IMG/VR virus record: IMGVR_UViG_3300046167_000405
Span: 1-33,988 of that record
Length of the DNA stretch: 33,988 nucleotides
Strand: one strand, 5' to 3'
From: a virus
Made by a program: the position numbers and the translations under genes. This document shows, in pieces, positions 22,774 to 31,853 of the stretch. Below the pieces are notes generated by a model, which saw only the letters and a list, made by a program, of their open reading frames with translations, was not told the DNA's origin and did no database searches. Numbering within the stretch: the first letter of the stretch is position 1; each line of letters begins with the position of its first letter.

Positions 22774-24547
22774 TGATGGTTTTCTTATAGCTGACAAAGT
22801 TCCAACCATTCCAATCAATGATGATTTTAAAAAGATTGATTTAATAATGAAGTTTAACTGGCAAAAGGATTTCATCGAAGGTGAACGTAATAATTTTATC
22901 TTGGACATTGCCAGTGCATTTTGTGAGTATGGTGTTCAAGAAATAAATGCAGTTAACTACATTCTTAACAATGTAGTTGTTGGTGATTTCAGTGAAGATG
23001 AAACAAAGAACACAATTAAGAGTGCATATAGAATAAGACAATTTGCAATTAAATACTTTGAGGATTATAATAAAATAGATAGTATTAAAAAGGACCTTAA
23101 ATATGGCAAAGAAAAAGTAAAGGAACTGCACAACATTAATGATGATGTTTATGATCATATATCTGATGAATCAGAATATGAAGATTTTTGGTATTATGAT
23201 AAGAAACAGAACATTAAAATTGATCCTTTAAAGTATAAACTATTTTTGGAACGCAATGGATTTAAGAAGTTTTTCTTTGCTGATAGTCTTAAACCATCAT
23301 TTGTAAAAATTAAATCAAATATTGTATCTGAAACATCAACCGAAATAATAAAGGACTATGTTTTAAATTATCTACTGGACAATAATGAGATTGATGTTTA
23401 TTCATATGTAGCTACATATCAAAATCTATTCACTGATTCATTCTTGACAATACTTGAAACAATTGACCTGATGATGTTGAATGATACACAACACAAATCA
23501 TTTATTGCATTCAGGAATGGTATTTTGGAAGTTACAAAGGACAAATTACATCTTAATCAATATGTAAATGTTAATGGGTATATATGGAAGAACCAAATAA
23601 TTGATAGGGATTTTACTGAAACGGACAATCTTGATAATGATTATCAAAAATTTATTAATAACATAAGTAATGGTGAACCATTATCTATTGAATGTACAAT
23701 TGGTTATTTATTACATACCTATAAGAATAAGATTGACAACAAAGCAATTATATTAAATGATGAGGTAATTAGCGACAATCCGGAAGGTGGCACTGGAAAA
23801 GGTTTATTTGTGCAAGGTTTAAAAGAAATTAGAAGGGTTGGCATATTAGATGGAAAGTCGTTTGACGATAAGAAATCGTTTCCATATCAGACAATTAGCC
23901 AAGACACGCAAATATTGGTCTTTGATGATGTTAAAAAGAACTTTGACTTTGAATCAAAGTTTAGTTTAGTTACTGAAGGAATAACATTAGAACGCAAAGG
24001 AAAGGATGCTATTAAGTTAAACGTTGAGGAATCACCAAAGATGTTAATATCAACTAACTATGCAATTAAAGGTGAAGGTAATAGCCATGATAGACGAAGG
24101 CATGAAGTTGAGGTGGCACAATATTATAATTCTGATTTAACACCTTATGATGATTTTGGTCGAACATTGTTTGATGATTGGGATGAAAACGAGTACACGT
24201 GTTTTGACAACTACATGGTTAAGTGCATTCAATTATATTTCACACACAAACTAATTAAGCAAACCAATGCCAAGAATATCAAATTGCGTAAATTCATATC
24301 AGAAACAAGTCAAGAGTTTTACGAATGGTGCAACTATGATGGAACTGAATTGTTTAATGTTAGACTTAACAAAAGAAATATGTTTGACCAGTTTGTGAAT
24401 GATTACCAAGATTACAAAAAATGGTTAACACAAAAGAAATTCAACATTTGGGTTAAGAAGTATGCAAACTATATTGGTGCTACATACACTGAAGGTCATA
24501 CGAATGGTGATCGTTGGTTTATGGTTGAATATGATTTACCTTTTTAA
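22754..24547 (+). CDS. SF3 / D5-like replicative helicase
   Basis: A 597-residue protein. Residues about 28-100 are a primase-C-terminal-like helical region; AFRNGILEV (252-260) and the ATPase core follow: Walker A NPEGGTGKG (342-350), Walker B QILVFDDV (386-393), and sensor-type MLISTNYAI. This is the superfamily 3 layout of phage and plasmid replicative helicases. I start at the ATG at 22754; an earlier in-frame ATG at 22544 would overlap the primase gene by more than 200 nt with low-complexity sequence. It ends 3 nt before the methyltransferase gene. It may be the second half of a fused primase-helicase. Confidence 0.88.
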   Translation: MHPKLVDDGFLIADKVPTIPINDDFKKIDLIMKFNWQKDFIEGERNNFILDIASAFCEYGVQEINAVNYILNNVVVGDFSEDETKNTIKSAYRIRQFAIKYFEDYNKIDSIKKDLKYGKEKVKELHNINDDVYDHISDESEYEDFWYYDKKQNIKIDPLKYKLFLERNGFKKFFFADSLKPSFVKIKSNIVSETSTEIIKDYVLNYLLDNNEIDVYSYVATYQNLFTDSFLTILETIDLMMLNDTQHKSFIAFRNGILEVTKDKLHLNQYVNVNGYIWKNQIIDRDFTETDNLDNDYQKFINNISNGEPLSIECTIGYLLHTYKNKIDNKAIILNDEVISDNPEGGTGKGLFVQGLKEIRRVGILDGKSFDDKKSFPYQTISQDTQILVFDDVKKNFDFESKFSLVTEGITLERKGKDAIKLNVEESPKMLISTNYAIKGEGNSHDRRRHEVEVAQYYNSDLTPYDDFGRTLFDDWDENEYTCFDNYMVKCIQLYFTHKLIKQTNAKNIKLRKFISETSQEFYEWCNYDGTELFNVRLNKRNMFDQFVNDYQDYKKWLTQKKFNIWVKKYANYIGATYTEGHTNGDRWFMVEYDLPF

Positions 24548-24550
24548 ATT

Positions 24551-25123
24551 ATGAATATAACAAACGAAGATAATATGGACCTTATGGCAAGGTATGAGGA
24601 CAATCACTTTGACCTTGCTATTGTTGACCCACCATATGGTGGAAATGATGCAATTGGTTTAAAGGATAATAAAAAACAAAGTAAACAAGCTACAAAAAGA
24701 ACAAACTACAAAGTATTTGATAATGTTGCACCAAGTGTTGAGTATTTTAATGAACTAAAAAGAGTTAGTAGAAATCAAATAATTTGGGGAGTAAACTTTT
24801 ATAAAAATTATGATTTAAGTGGTGGCAGATTATGTTGGGATAAAAAAGGAACTGCATTTGGTAGGGCTGAACTTGCTTATTTATCTATGACTAAAAGTGT
24901 TAATATTTGTGAAATTGTATGGAATGGGATGCTTCAACAAGATATGAAAAACAAAGAAATAAGAATACACCCAACCCAAAAACCAGTTAAGTTGTACGAA
25001 TGGCTATTAATGAACTACGCAAAAGAAGGTGATAAAATACTTGATACACATCTTGGTAGTGGCTCAATTGCTATTGCGTGTCATAATTTAGGTTTTGATT
25101 TGACTGCTTGTGAACTTGACTAA
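24551..25123 (+). CDS. DNA methyltransferase (beta-type, N6-A/N4-C), C-terminus frameshifted
   Basis: The intact frame gives 190 residues with the DPPYGG catalytic motif (motif IV, about 26-31) early and the AdoMet-binding motif I-like LDTHLGSGSIAIACHNLGF near the C-terminus: the order of beta-class methyltransferases (N6_N4_Mtase). HPTQKPVKLYEWLL is also typical. The conserved end DKEYYDAAMKRL lies in the +1 frame: removing one base at 25120-25124 extends the protein to 25196 (214 residues). It probably modifies phage DNA against host restriction. Confidence 0.88.
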   Translation: MNITNEDNMDLMARYEDNHFDLAIVDPPYGGNDAIGLKDNKKQSKQATKRTNYKVFDNVAPSVEYFNELKRVSRNQIIWGVNFYKNYDLSGGRLCWDKKGTAFGRAELAYLSMTKSVNICEIVWNGMLQQDMKNKEIRIHPTQKPVKLYEWLLMNYAKEGDKILDTHLGSGSIAIACHNLGFDLTACELD

Positions 25124-25186
25124 GGAGTATTACGATGCAGCTATGAAAAGGTTGAATAATCATAAACTACAACAAAGTTGTTTTAA

Positions 25187-26418
25187 ATGGAGTTAAGAGA
25201 TTATCAAAAGGATATTGTGAGGCGTGGTGTTGACATCATTGCAGACCATCGTTTGCTTTATTTGCAAATGGAAGGTCAGGACTGGCAAAACACTAACATC
25301 ACTATCAATATGTGAAGAACTTGGTGCATCAAATGTTTTATTCATAACTAAAAAGAAAGCCATTAGCAGCATTCAAGATGATTATGATAAGTTTGGGTTT
25401 AGCTTTGATATAACAATAATAAACAATGAATCACTGCACAAAGTAGATGGTGACTTTGATATTTTGGTATCGTGATGAACATCATCGAAATGGTTCGTTT
25501 CCAAAGCCAAACAAATCAACTAAACTAATCAAACAACGTTGGTCCACATTGCCAATGATATTTTTATCAGGTACACCAAATGCTGAATCGTATAGTCAAG
25601 TTTATCATCAATATTGGGTCAGCATACATTCACCATTTAAACAATGGACCAATTTCTACAAATGGTCAAAAGAGTTTGTGAATGTTACCGAACGCAACTT
25701 TGGTTATGCTAATGTCAAAGACTATTCAAGTGCTGACTATAATAAAATAAAACCTTATATTGATAAACATATTATTACATACACACAATCAGAAGCTGGA
25801 TTCGAATCTAATGTCAATGAACACATCTTATGGTGTGATATAAAGGCAAAGCACACATGACATCATTAATACATTAAAGAAGGATAAAATTGTTTTGGGT
25901 AAAGCTGGAGCAATCATAGCAGATACATCAGTCAAGATGAAAAACAAGATACATCAACTTGTGCAGTGGCTCATGTATTCTTGAAGATGGTAGTGTTGTG
26001 ATACTTGACACATCCAAAGCTGAATACATACGTGATAAGTTTAAAGGGCAAAAGATTGGTTTGTTCTATAAGTTTAAAGGTGAACTGGATATTCTTAAAC
26101 AAGTGTTTGGTGATAGCTTATGCACTACATTAGATGAGTTTCAATGGTAGTGATAAGAACATAGCACTTCAGATCATATCAGGTCGTGAGGGCATATCAT
26201 TACGTGAAGCTGATGCGTTGGTGTATTATAATATTGATTTTAGTGCAATCAGTTACTTCCAGTCAAAAGATAGGATGACAACAATGGAAAGGAAGAACAA
26301 TGATGTGTATTGGGTATTTGCTCGAAAGGGTATTGAATCTAAAATATATAAGAGTGTTACTAATAAAAAGGACTATACTTTAAGAATGTTTAAAAGGGAT
26401 TATGAACTACCAAAGTAA
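25187..26418 (+). pseudogene. SNF2-type DEAD/DExH helicase, five frame breaks
   Basis: The restored reading gives about 408 residues: start MELRDYQKDIVRRGVDIIAD, motif I VRTGKTLTS, motif II DEHHRNG, motif III FLSGTPNAES, then a C-terminal lobe with QIISGREGISLREA and motif VI QSKDRMTTMER. The frame is broken near 25271-25275, 25462-25475, 25844-25858, 25957-25963 and 26139-26142. Each break is explained by one extra base, and removing five bases makes the total length divisible by three. Between breaks the sequence keeps perfect family motifs, so either the breaks are sequence errors or the gene is very recently damaged. Such helicases occur next to VRR-NUC nucleases in many phage replication modules. 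Confidence 0.8.
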
Positions 26419-26645
26419 AGTAATAAAGGAATATAAGGACAAAGGGTATATGGTGTTAAACATTATTAGATTAAGTGAGAATGGGTTTCCTGACCTTATG
26501 TGCTTAAAAGATAGTAAGGTTGTGTTTATTGAATGCAAAGACTGGTGCTGATACCTTAAAGCCATTACAACGATATAGGATTGACCAGCTGCGTGAAATG
26601 GGCTTTGAAGCTATGTGTTTGAAGGATGATAAAATAATTTATTAA
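26402..26645 (+). pseudogene. VRR-NUC nuclease, one frame break
   Basis: The restored product has about 80 residues with the VRR-NUC pattern: GFPDLMCLKDSKVVFIECK (the G-x-PD and E-x-K catalytic motif), a Gln in TLKPLQRYRI and LREMGFEAMCL at the end. One extra base near 26536-26542 breaks the frame after IECK. The start overlaps the helicase by 17 nt, a common pairing in phages. The nuclease probably acts on branched or single-strand flapped DNA. Confidence 0.78.
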
Positions 26646-26650
26646 TTTTG
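26618..26650 (+). promoter_or_regulatory. Promoter inside early region
   Basis: TTTG (26618-26621), 21 nt, TAATTTTG (26643-26650): full match to both Bacteroidota elements with the same spacing as the promoter at 22179. The ATG at 26658 follows 7 nt later. The -33 box lies within the end of the VRR-NUC gene. Confidence 0.65.
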
Positions 26651-26657
26651 TAGTGAT

Positions 26658-26953
26658 ATGACAAAAGAAGAACAACAAGAATTTTTTGATGAGTACATTA
26701 ATAAGATGCGTGATGTACTACTTAACTAAGGGTGATGACTATGCTAATGCAGATAGGTTGTCAAACTTCAAGATGGCTGGTCAAATAGCTGGTGGCAATG
26801 CACAACTTAATTGTCTTAAACCTTATAGCAACAAAGGTTGCAAGACTTGGTGTGTTACTTAATAGTAATGACAAACCAAAGAATGAATCAATCAATGATT
26901 CAATCATGGACCTTGCTAACTATGCAATGCTACTTGCAATGATTAATAAATAA
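26658..26953 (+). pseudogene. DUF1599 (nucleotide modification associated domain 1)-like protein, two frame breaks
   Basis: The restored product has about 97 residues: KGDDYANADRLSNFK, then LNLIATKVARLGVLLNS, KPKNESINDSIMDLANYAML. This matches the conserved core of DUF1599-like proteins, thought to act with nucleotide-modifying or MazG-like enzymes. Two single extra bases (26722-26726 in TTAAC and 26817-26821 in TTAAACC) break the frame. It sits beside a DNA methyltransferase, in keeping with DNA modification or nucleotide metabolism. Confidence 0.7.
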
Positions 26954-26956
26954 GAT

Positions 26957-27283
26957 ATGAAAGTAAACCAAATTGTAGATGGATTTTATGAGTACAACGA
27001 ACCATACTTTGATGTGGACTTGTTAGATGCTGATGACCTTTATGCAATCCAAGAGATTGCCACACAGAACGTTTTGCCATTGTTCTTGGGTAAGATGATA
27101 AACAAACCATCGGAAGAACTTTATTCTTCAAGATATGGTTTCCATTTACCTGATAAAAAGTTTTGTGAACTACTGATTCAATACTTTCCATTTGAGGATG
27201 CTTTTATAATTGGTGATTGTAGTGTTTATAATAAGTATGGAAAGGAATTTACAGATGATGAACATAGACACTTTCATGAATAA
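26957..27283 (+). CDS. Unknown protein, intact
   Basis: A 108-residue, acidic protein (YNEPYFDVDLLDADDLYAIQ; GKMINKPSEELYSSRYGFHL; FEDAFIIGDCSVYNKYGKEF). No family recognised. It follows the broken DUF1599 gene by 3 nt and is the first undamaged frame after the damaged stretch. Confidence 0.65.
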   Translation: MKVNQIVDGFYEYNEPYFDVDLLDADDLYAIQEIATQNVLPLFLGKMINKPSEELYSSRYGFHLPDKKFCELLIQYFPFEDAFIIGDCSVYNKYGKEFTDDEHRHFHE

Positions 27284-27392
27284 TTTGATAGGGATAGGGG
27301 GGTTTGAAATCTACAACAATATGTACTGCAAACGTTCGCGGGGCTTTTTTTACACAAAAGTTAGTTTAGGGTTTGGGAATAATGATGGATAA
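27255..27392 (+). CDS. Possible 45-residue protein
   Basis: A short frame starting MMNIDTFMNNLIGIGGFEI and ending VSLGFGNNDG, overlapping the preceding gene by 29 nt and the start of the homing nuclease by 11 nt. It contains aromatic and basic residues (YCKRSRGFFY) rather than random AT-rich sequence. It may be a remnant of a gene cut off by insertion of the endonuclease. Weak support. Confidence 0.3.
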   Translation: MMNIDTFMNNLIGIGGFEIYNNMYCKRSRGFFYTKVSLGFGNNDG

Positions 27393-28113
27393 AAATAAAT
27401 TTCATAAAAAAGTTGAAGATATGGCTCAAAGAATTGGGTCAGTAAAAAAGGCATTTGATGTTTTAAATAAAGAACATAAAAGTTTTACATCAGATGTATG
27501 TTATAGAAATTGGAAAAGTAAACATAATTTAAAAACTATTATTTCAAGTAATTGCATGATATGTGGTGTTCAAATTAAATCTACAAAAAAAAGAAAATGG
27601 TGCATTGATCATGTAGGTGGTAGAAAAAATAAAAAAATTCCAAAAAAGGATGGCATTTATATAAGCGAAAGAGATTTGTATAGTGTTTGGCATGGAATTA
27701 AATATAGATGCACAAATGAAAAAAGTACATCATTTAAAAATTATGGTGGCAGAGGAATAAAAATATGTGATTTGTGGAATAATGATTTTTATGAATTTGA
27801 AAAATGGTCTTTAGATAATGGCTATAAAAAAGGATTGCAAATAGATAGAATAAACAATAACGGTAATTATGAACCATCAAATTGTCGTTATGTAGAACCT
27901 TATATTAATGCAACAAATAGAAGGTCCTTAAAAAATACCACTGGGTTTATTGGAGTTCATAAAAATACAGAATCTAACACTTATCGTGTTTTAATTAATT
28001 TTAAAAATAAAAGGCACGATTTAGGTAATTTTAAAAATAAGATTGAAGCTGCTATTTTTAGAGATCAATATATTATAAAAAACAATTTACCACACATGAG
28101 AAATTTATTATAA
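27382..28113 (+). CDS. HNH/AP2-type homing endonuclease
   Basis: A 243-residue protein. The N-terminus is basic and helical; a zinc-like CMICG...WCIDHVGG motif follows at about 56-76. The core LYSVWHGIKYRC, YGGRGIKICDLW, LQIDRINNNGNYEPSNCRY is typical of phage HNH-type homing endonucleases; the C-terminus (FIGVHKNTESNTYRVLINFK then HDLGNFKNKIEAAI) is an AP2-like DNA-binding repeat. It lies 1 nt before the terminase small subunit, a common insertion site. The base composition is more A-rich than the neighbours, suggesting separate arrival. Confidence 0.85.
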   Translation: MMDKNKFHKKVEDMAQRIGSVKKAFDVLNKEHKSFTSDVCYRNWKSKHNLKTIISSNCMICGVQIKSTKKRKWCIDHVGGRKNKKIPKKDGIYISERDLYSVWHGIKYRCTNEKSTSFKNYGGRGIKICDLWNNDFYEFEKWSLDNGYKKGLQIDRINNNGNYEPSNCRYVEPYINATNRRSLKNTTGFIGVHKNTESNTYRVLINFKNKRHDLGNFKNKIEAAIFRDQYIIKNNLPHMRNLL

Positions 28114-28114
28114 T

Positions 28115-28591
28115 ATGGGCAAAAGAGGACCAGTACCACCACCAAAAGCAATAACAATTAAAAAGGGTTATTATCAACCATCAAGACATGATGACCCAAT
28201 TGCAGACACGAATGCTTTGCAATGGGTTCACAACGAAGTGCCATCACCACCTGAAGATTTAAATGATGTTGCAAAAAAAATGTGGACTCAACAACTAATG
28301 CAGTCACAAAAATTATATGGTTATATATCATTTATTGACCTGACTTTGTTTAAGGAGTATTGTTATGTGTATAGTGAATTGGAGTGGTTAAAAGAAAATA
28401 CAAAAGGAAGGTTTTACATTGATGACAAGGGTGCAAAAAAAATTGATCCTTTGTATATGGAACTTAATAAATTAAGAAAGGACTTTTTAAGATTGTCACA
28501 AGAGTTTGGTTTTAGTCCATCAGCAAGAACAAGAATCCAATTGCAACAAAAACCTGAAGAAGATAAAGACATATATTCTGATGGCATATAA
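28115..28591 (+). CDS. Terminase small subunit (P27-like)
   Basis: A 158-residue protein with the Terminase_4 (P27) pattern: N-terminal GKRGPVPPPKAITIKKGYYQ, the conserved VPSPPEDLNDVAKKMWTQQL, and the C-terminal FGFSPSARTRIQLQ. It recognises the packaging site and hands DNA to the large subunit. The ATG lies 1 nt after the homing nuclease stop. It overlaps the large subunit gene by 11 nt. Confidence 0.92.
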   Translation: MGKRGPVPPPKAITIKKGYYQPSRHDDPIADTNALQWVHNEVPSPPEDLNDVAKKMWTQQLMQSQKLYGYISFIDLTLFKEYCYVYSELEWLKENTKGRFYIDDKGAKKIDPLYMELNKLRKDFLRLSQEFGFSPSARTRIQLQQKPEEDKDIYSDGI

Positions 28592-30179
28592 AACTAACTT
28601 TAAAAATATTGACCTTGAGAAATACTACTTTGATGAAAGGACTGCAAACATTGTAGTACAATACATTGAAGAAAATGTGAAGCACGTCAAAGGTGACAAA
28701 GCTGGTGAGCCATTTATTTTGGAGCAATGGCAAAAGGATGATATTATAAAACCTTTATTTGGTTGGAAGCACAAAGAAACTGGATTGCGTAAATACACAA
28801 GTGCATACATTGAGATTCCAAAGAAATCAGGCAAATCATTTTTGGCTGCATCAATTGCGTGTGTTTTTATTGACATAGAACGTGAAGGGGGTTCGGAAAT
28901 TGTTGGTGTTGCTTGGGGAAGGAAACAAGCTGGACTTGTGTTTGATGCAACAAAGCAAGTAATACAAAAATCACCAAGATTAAAATCAAAGTGCAATATT
29001 TATCGAAACTCAATCACTGCACCTGATCATATTGGTGGATTAAAAACTTATCAAATATTATCAAAAGAGGCTGGTGGTGAAGATGGTATAAATCCACAAC
29101 TGGCAATCATTGATGAGTTGCACGTTCATAAAAATAATGAAGTTCTTGAAATGGTTGAAAAGTCACAAGGTGCAAGGAAACAACCTTTGTCATTTATTAT
29201 CACAACTGCTGGTTCTGACCTTTATGGTATTGGATACCAAAGACATGAACAAGCCATTGACATTGCAAAGGGATTGATTGAGGATGAATCTCAACTTGTT
29301 TGTATCTATGGAGCGGACAAAGAAGATGATCCATTTGATGAACGTACTTGGAAAAAAGCAAATCCAAACTACAATATAAGTATTGGTAAACGTGCATACG
29401 AAAAGGAAGCAAACAAAGCAATGGTGAGTGCAGCAAGTTTGAACTCATTTAAAAGATACTATCTAAATGTTTGGACACAATCAAAGGATGGATGGATTAA
29501 TGATGAGGTGTGGACCAAATCACATTGGGATTTTGATGATGAGATGTTGCGTGATTATCCTTGTTATGGTGGACTTGATTTGTCATCACGAAGTGACATC
29601 ACTGCTTTTTCATTGGTGTGGAAAATAGATGAAAAGTATTATTCTAAAAATTGGTTTTGGTTGCCTGAAGATAAAGGAACACAATCAGCGGACAAAAAAA
29701 ACATTCATTATCGTGAATGGGTTCGTGATGAATATATTGAAGAAACAAGTGGGAATGTGATTGACTATGATTTTATAATATATAAACTTGGTCAACTTAA
29801 TAAGTTATATGATATACAATCCATTGCATATGATAATTGGAACTCACATCACATTGCACCAAAGTTATATGAAGAAGGATTTGACCTGATTGAGTTTAGA
29901 CAAGGATTTAAATCTATGAATGCACCAACCAAAGAACTTCAGGCAGCGGTTGAAAGTAAAAAGTTTAATCATGGCAACAATCCGGTTTTGCGTTGGATGG
30001 TTGGCAATGCATCGGTGAAGTCTGATCCAGCTGGAAACATAAAACTTGAAAAAGACACACGTTCACCAAACAAAAAAATTGATGGATTGATTTCAAACAT
30101 CATGGCATTTGGTTTGTGGCTTGACAAACCTGATTCAAACAAGTCTTATTTAGAGGATGGCGATTTATATATTATATGA
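28581..30179 (+). CDS. Terminase large subunit
   Basis: A 532-residue packaging motor and nuclease of the Terminase_1 (HK97-like) family. Walker A is the variant PKKSGKS (80-86), Walker B LAIIDELHVH (Asp178, Glu179), coupling motif ITTAGSD (208-213). The nuclease half starts GGLDLSSRSD with Asp333, and a late Asp in NKKIDGLISNI completes the metal site. I chose the ATG at 28581; an earlier in-frame ATG at 28506 would extend it through the small subunit gene with unrelated sequence. Overlaps the next gene by 4 nt. Confidence 0.95.
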   Translation: MAYKTNFKNIDLEKYYFDERTANIVVQYIEENVKHVKGDKAGEPFILEQWQKDDIIKPLFGWKHKETGLRKYTSAYIEIPKKSGKSFLAASIACVFIDIEREGGSEIVGVAWGRKQAGLVFDATKQVIQKSPRLKSKCNIYRNSITAPDHIGGLKTYQILSKEAGGEDGINPQLAIIDELHVHKNNEVLEMVEKSQGARKQPLSFIITTAGSDLYGIGYQRHEQAIDIAKGLIEDESQLVCIYGADKEDDPFDERTWKKANPNYNISIGKRAYEKEANKAMVSAASLNSFKRYYLNVWTQSKDGWINDEVWTKSHWDFDDEMLRDYPCYGGLDLSSRSDITAFSLVWKIDEKYYSKNWFWLPEDKGTQSADKKNIHYREWVRDEYIEETSGNVIDYDFIIYKLGQLNKLYDIQSIAYDNWNSHHIAPKLYEEGFDLIEFRQGFKSMNAPTKELQAAVESKKFNHGNNPVLRWMVGNASVKSDPAGNIKLEKDTRSPNKKIDGLISNIMAFGLWLDKPDSNKSYLEDGDLYII

Positions 30180-30583
30180 AAATACCTAAAAAAATATATG
30201 ATGTTTTAAACAATAAAAGGAACTTTGATTTCTTGTTTCTTGAGATGTTAAGACATCACACCAGTGAAGATGCCTATGATGCTGCACTTGATTTGGTTCG
30301 TGAATATGCACCACATTTTAATCACTACAAAGATTTTGATTCTTATCGTGTGATATTATCAAATAAAAACAATCGTGAAATTGAAGTTCCTGAAGAAATA
30401 ATTGATGCAGTGACAAAAGGCATTGATGACTTGTTTCACAAGCATTTAAAAAAAGTCAAGATTCGAAAAATGGCATATGATCAATGTGTCAAAGAAATAA
30501 ACATTTATTTACCTGACTATAAACCACACAGAAATTATCAATCGTTTAAAGCATTGCAATCAATTAATTTTAAGAAAAAGTAG
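30176..30583 (+). CDS. Unknown protein between terminase and portal
   Basis: A 135-residue, mainly helical, charged protein (KKIYDVLNNKRNFDFLFLEM; EDAYDAALDLVREYAPHFNH) with a basic C-terminus. No family recognised. Coupled to terminase by 4 nt and followed by 49 nt of leader before portal. Position suggests a role in packaging or head assembly, not otherwise supported. Confidence 0.65.
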   Translation: MKIPKKIYDVLNNKRNFDFLFLEMLRHHTSEDAYDAALDLVREYAPHFNHYKDFDSYRVILSNKNNREIEVPEEIIDAVTKGIDDLFHKHLKKVKIRKMAYDQCVKEINIYLPDYKPHRNYQSFKALQSINFKKK

Positions 30584-30632
30584 TTAAATATTTTACATAT
30601 TTATAAAAAAGTATTATTTCATTTTTGCATTA

Positions 30633-31853
30633 GTGAATTTATTTGGGTTTGAAATCAAAAGAATCAATCCAGTTCTATCCGCAAAAAAAGGTTTCTTAAA
30701 TGCAAACTTTGGTGGAATGGTTGGAAGAACACCAGTCACTGAAGAATCCGCAATGGGTTTGTCAGCATATTGGGCTGGTGTAAGAAGAATTACAGAATCA
30801 GTGGCAATGTTGCCAGTTGAGGTTTTTCGCAAACAAAACGGAAGGCGTGAAATTGTTGCACATCCAACAGAATACTTGTTGAATGCTGAAGCAAACTATG
30901 AATCAATTTCTTTTGATTTCACACAAATATTAATCACATCGGCCATCAATCATGGTAATGGTTTGGCCATTATTGAACGTGATCAGTTTGGAACACCAAC
31001 ATCATTGGTTAATGTAACACGTGAACAATGTGAGCCAATAAAATATGACGATGAGATTTATTGGAAAGTTCAGGTCAAGGAAGCATACAATGAAACTGAA
31101 TCATTGCTTGTCAAAGATGCTGACATGATAAATCTTCGAGGGTTTGGAGTTGATCCAGTTGTTGGACTTTCGGCAATACAAGCACATAAACAAAATCTTG
31201 GTTTATCAATTGCAGCACAAGATTATGGAGCAGATTTTTTTAACAAAGGGAGTAGGATTGATGGCTTCATCGAATTCGCAGGTGTTTTAAAACCTGAAAC
31301 AAAAGATGCAATTAGTCAACAATGGGCTGCAAACTATGGACCAAATGGGACACGTGGAACTGCAATACTTGATGCTGGTTCAAAATATCATCGTATTGGA
31401 CTTCCTCCAGCAGATGCTGAATGGATTTCAACACGAAAATTCCAAAAGAATGAGATTGCAACCATTCTTGGAATACCATCTCACATGATTAATGAAATGG
31501 AAAATTCAACGTTTTCAAACATTGAACATCAGTCTATTGAATTTGTGACTTATTCAATTGGTACGTGGATTGAAAAGATTGAGCAAGAATACAGACGAAA
31601 ACTATTAAAAGATACAGAAAAACTTGACCATTATTTTAAGCACAATGTAGATAGATTATTGCGAACTGATGTCAAGACAAAAGGTGAGTATTATAGATTG
31701 ATGACTGACATTGGTGCTTATAGCATTAATGATGTACTTGAGTTAGAGGATAGAAATCCAATTGAAGGCGGTGATGAACGTTATGTGCAAATTAATAGAA
31801 TACCTATTGATGACATGAAGGAATACTATAAAAAAGAAGATGGCGAGTTATAG
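30633..31853 (+). CDS. Phage portal protein, copy 2
   Basis: A 406-residue portal, the second version of the gene at 42-1262, with 7 amino-acid differences, all conservative or in exposed-looking positions (for example EFAG for EYQG and the C-terminal PIDDMKEYYKK for PIQDMDNYYKK). GTG start kept. Here its true upstream context is visible: it follows the terminase region and a small unknown gene, the normal order in this phage group. Confidence 0.95.
   Translation: MNLFGFEIKRINPVLSAKKGFLNANFGGMVGRTPVTEESAMGLSAYWAGVRRITESVAMLPVEVFRKQNGRREIVAHPTEYLLNAEANYESISFDFTQILITSAINHGNGLAIIERDQFGTPTSLVNVTREQCEPIKYDDEIYWKVQVKEAYNETESLLVKDADMINLRGFGVDPVVGLSAIQAHKQNLGLSIAAQDYGADFFNKGSRIDGFIEFAGVLKPETKDAISQQWAANYGPNGTRGTAILDAGSKYHRIGLPPADAEWISTRKFQKNEIATILGIPSHMINEMENSTFSNIEHQSIEFVTYSIGTWIEKIEQEYRRKLLKDTEKLDHYFKHNVDRLLRTDVKTKGEYYRLMTDIGAYSINDVLELEDRNPIEGGDERYVQINRIPIDDMKEYYKKEDGEL

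Noticed and set aside
25120-26821. Programmed +1 frameshifting at each break
   Set aside because: Some breaks (25122, 25472, 26724) lie next to stop codons as in recoding, but those at 25271, 25957 and 26817 do not, and nine recoding events in 1.7 kb would be without precedent that I know of.
27340-27352. GC-rich GCGGGGC followed by T-run as a terminator
   Set aside because: No convincing stem of five or more pairs could be formed beside the T-run.
28506-28580. Longer start for terminase large subunit
   Set aside because: The extension is an out-of-frame reading of the small subunit C-terminus; the ATG at 28581 gives a typical N-terminus.
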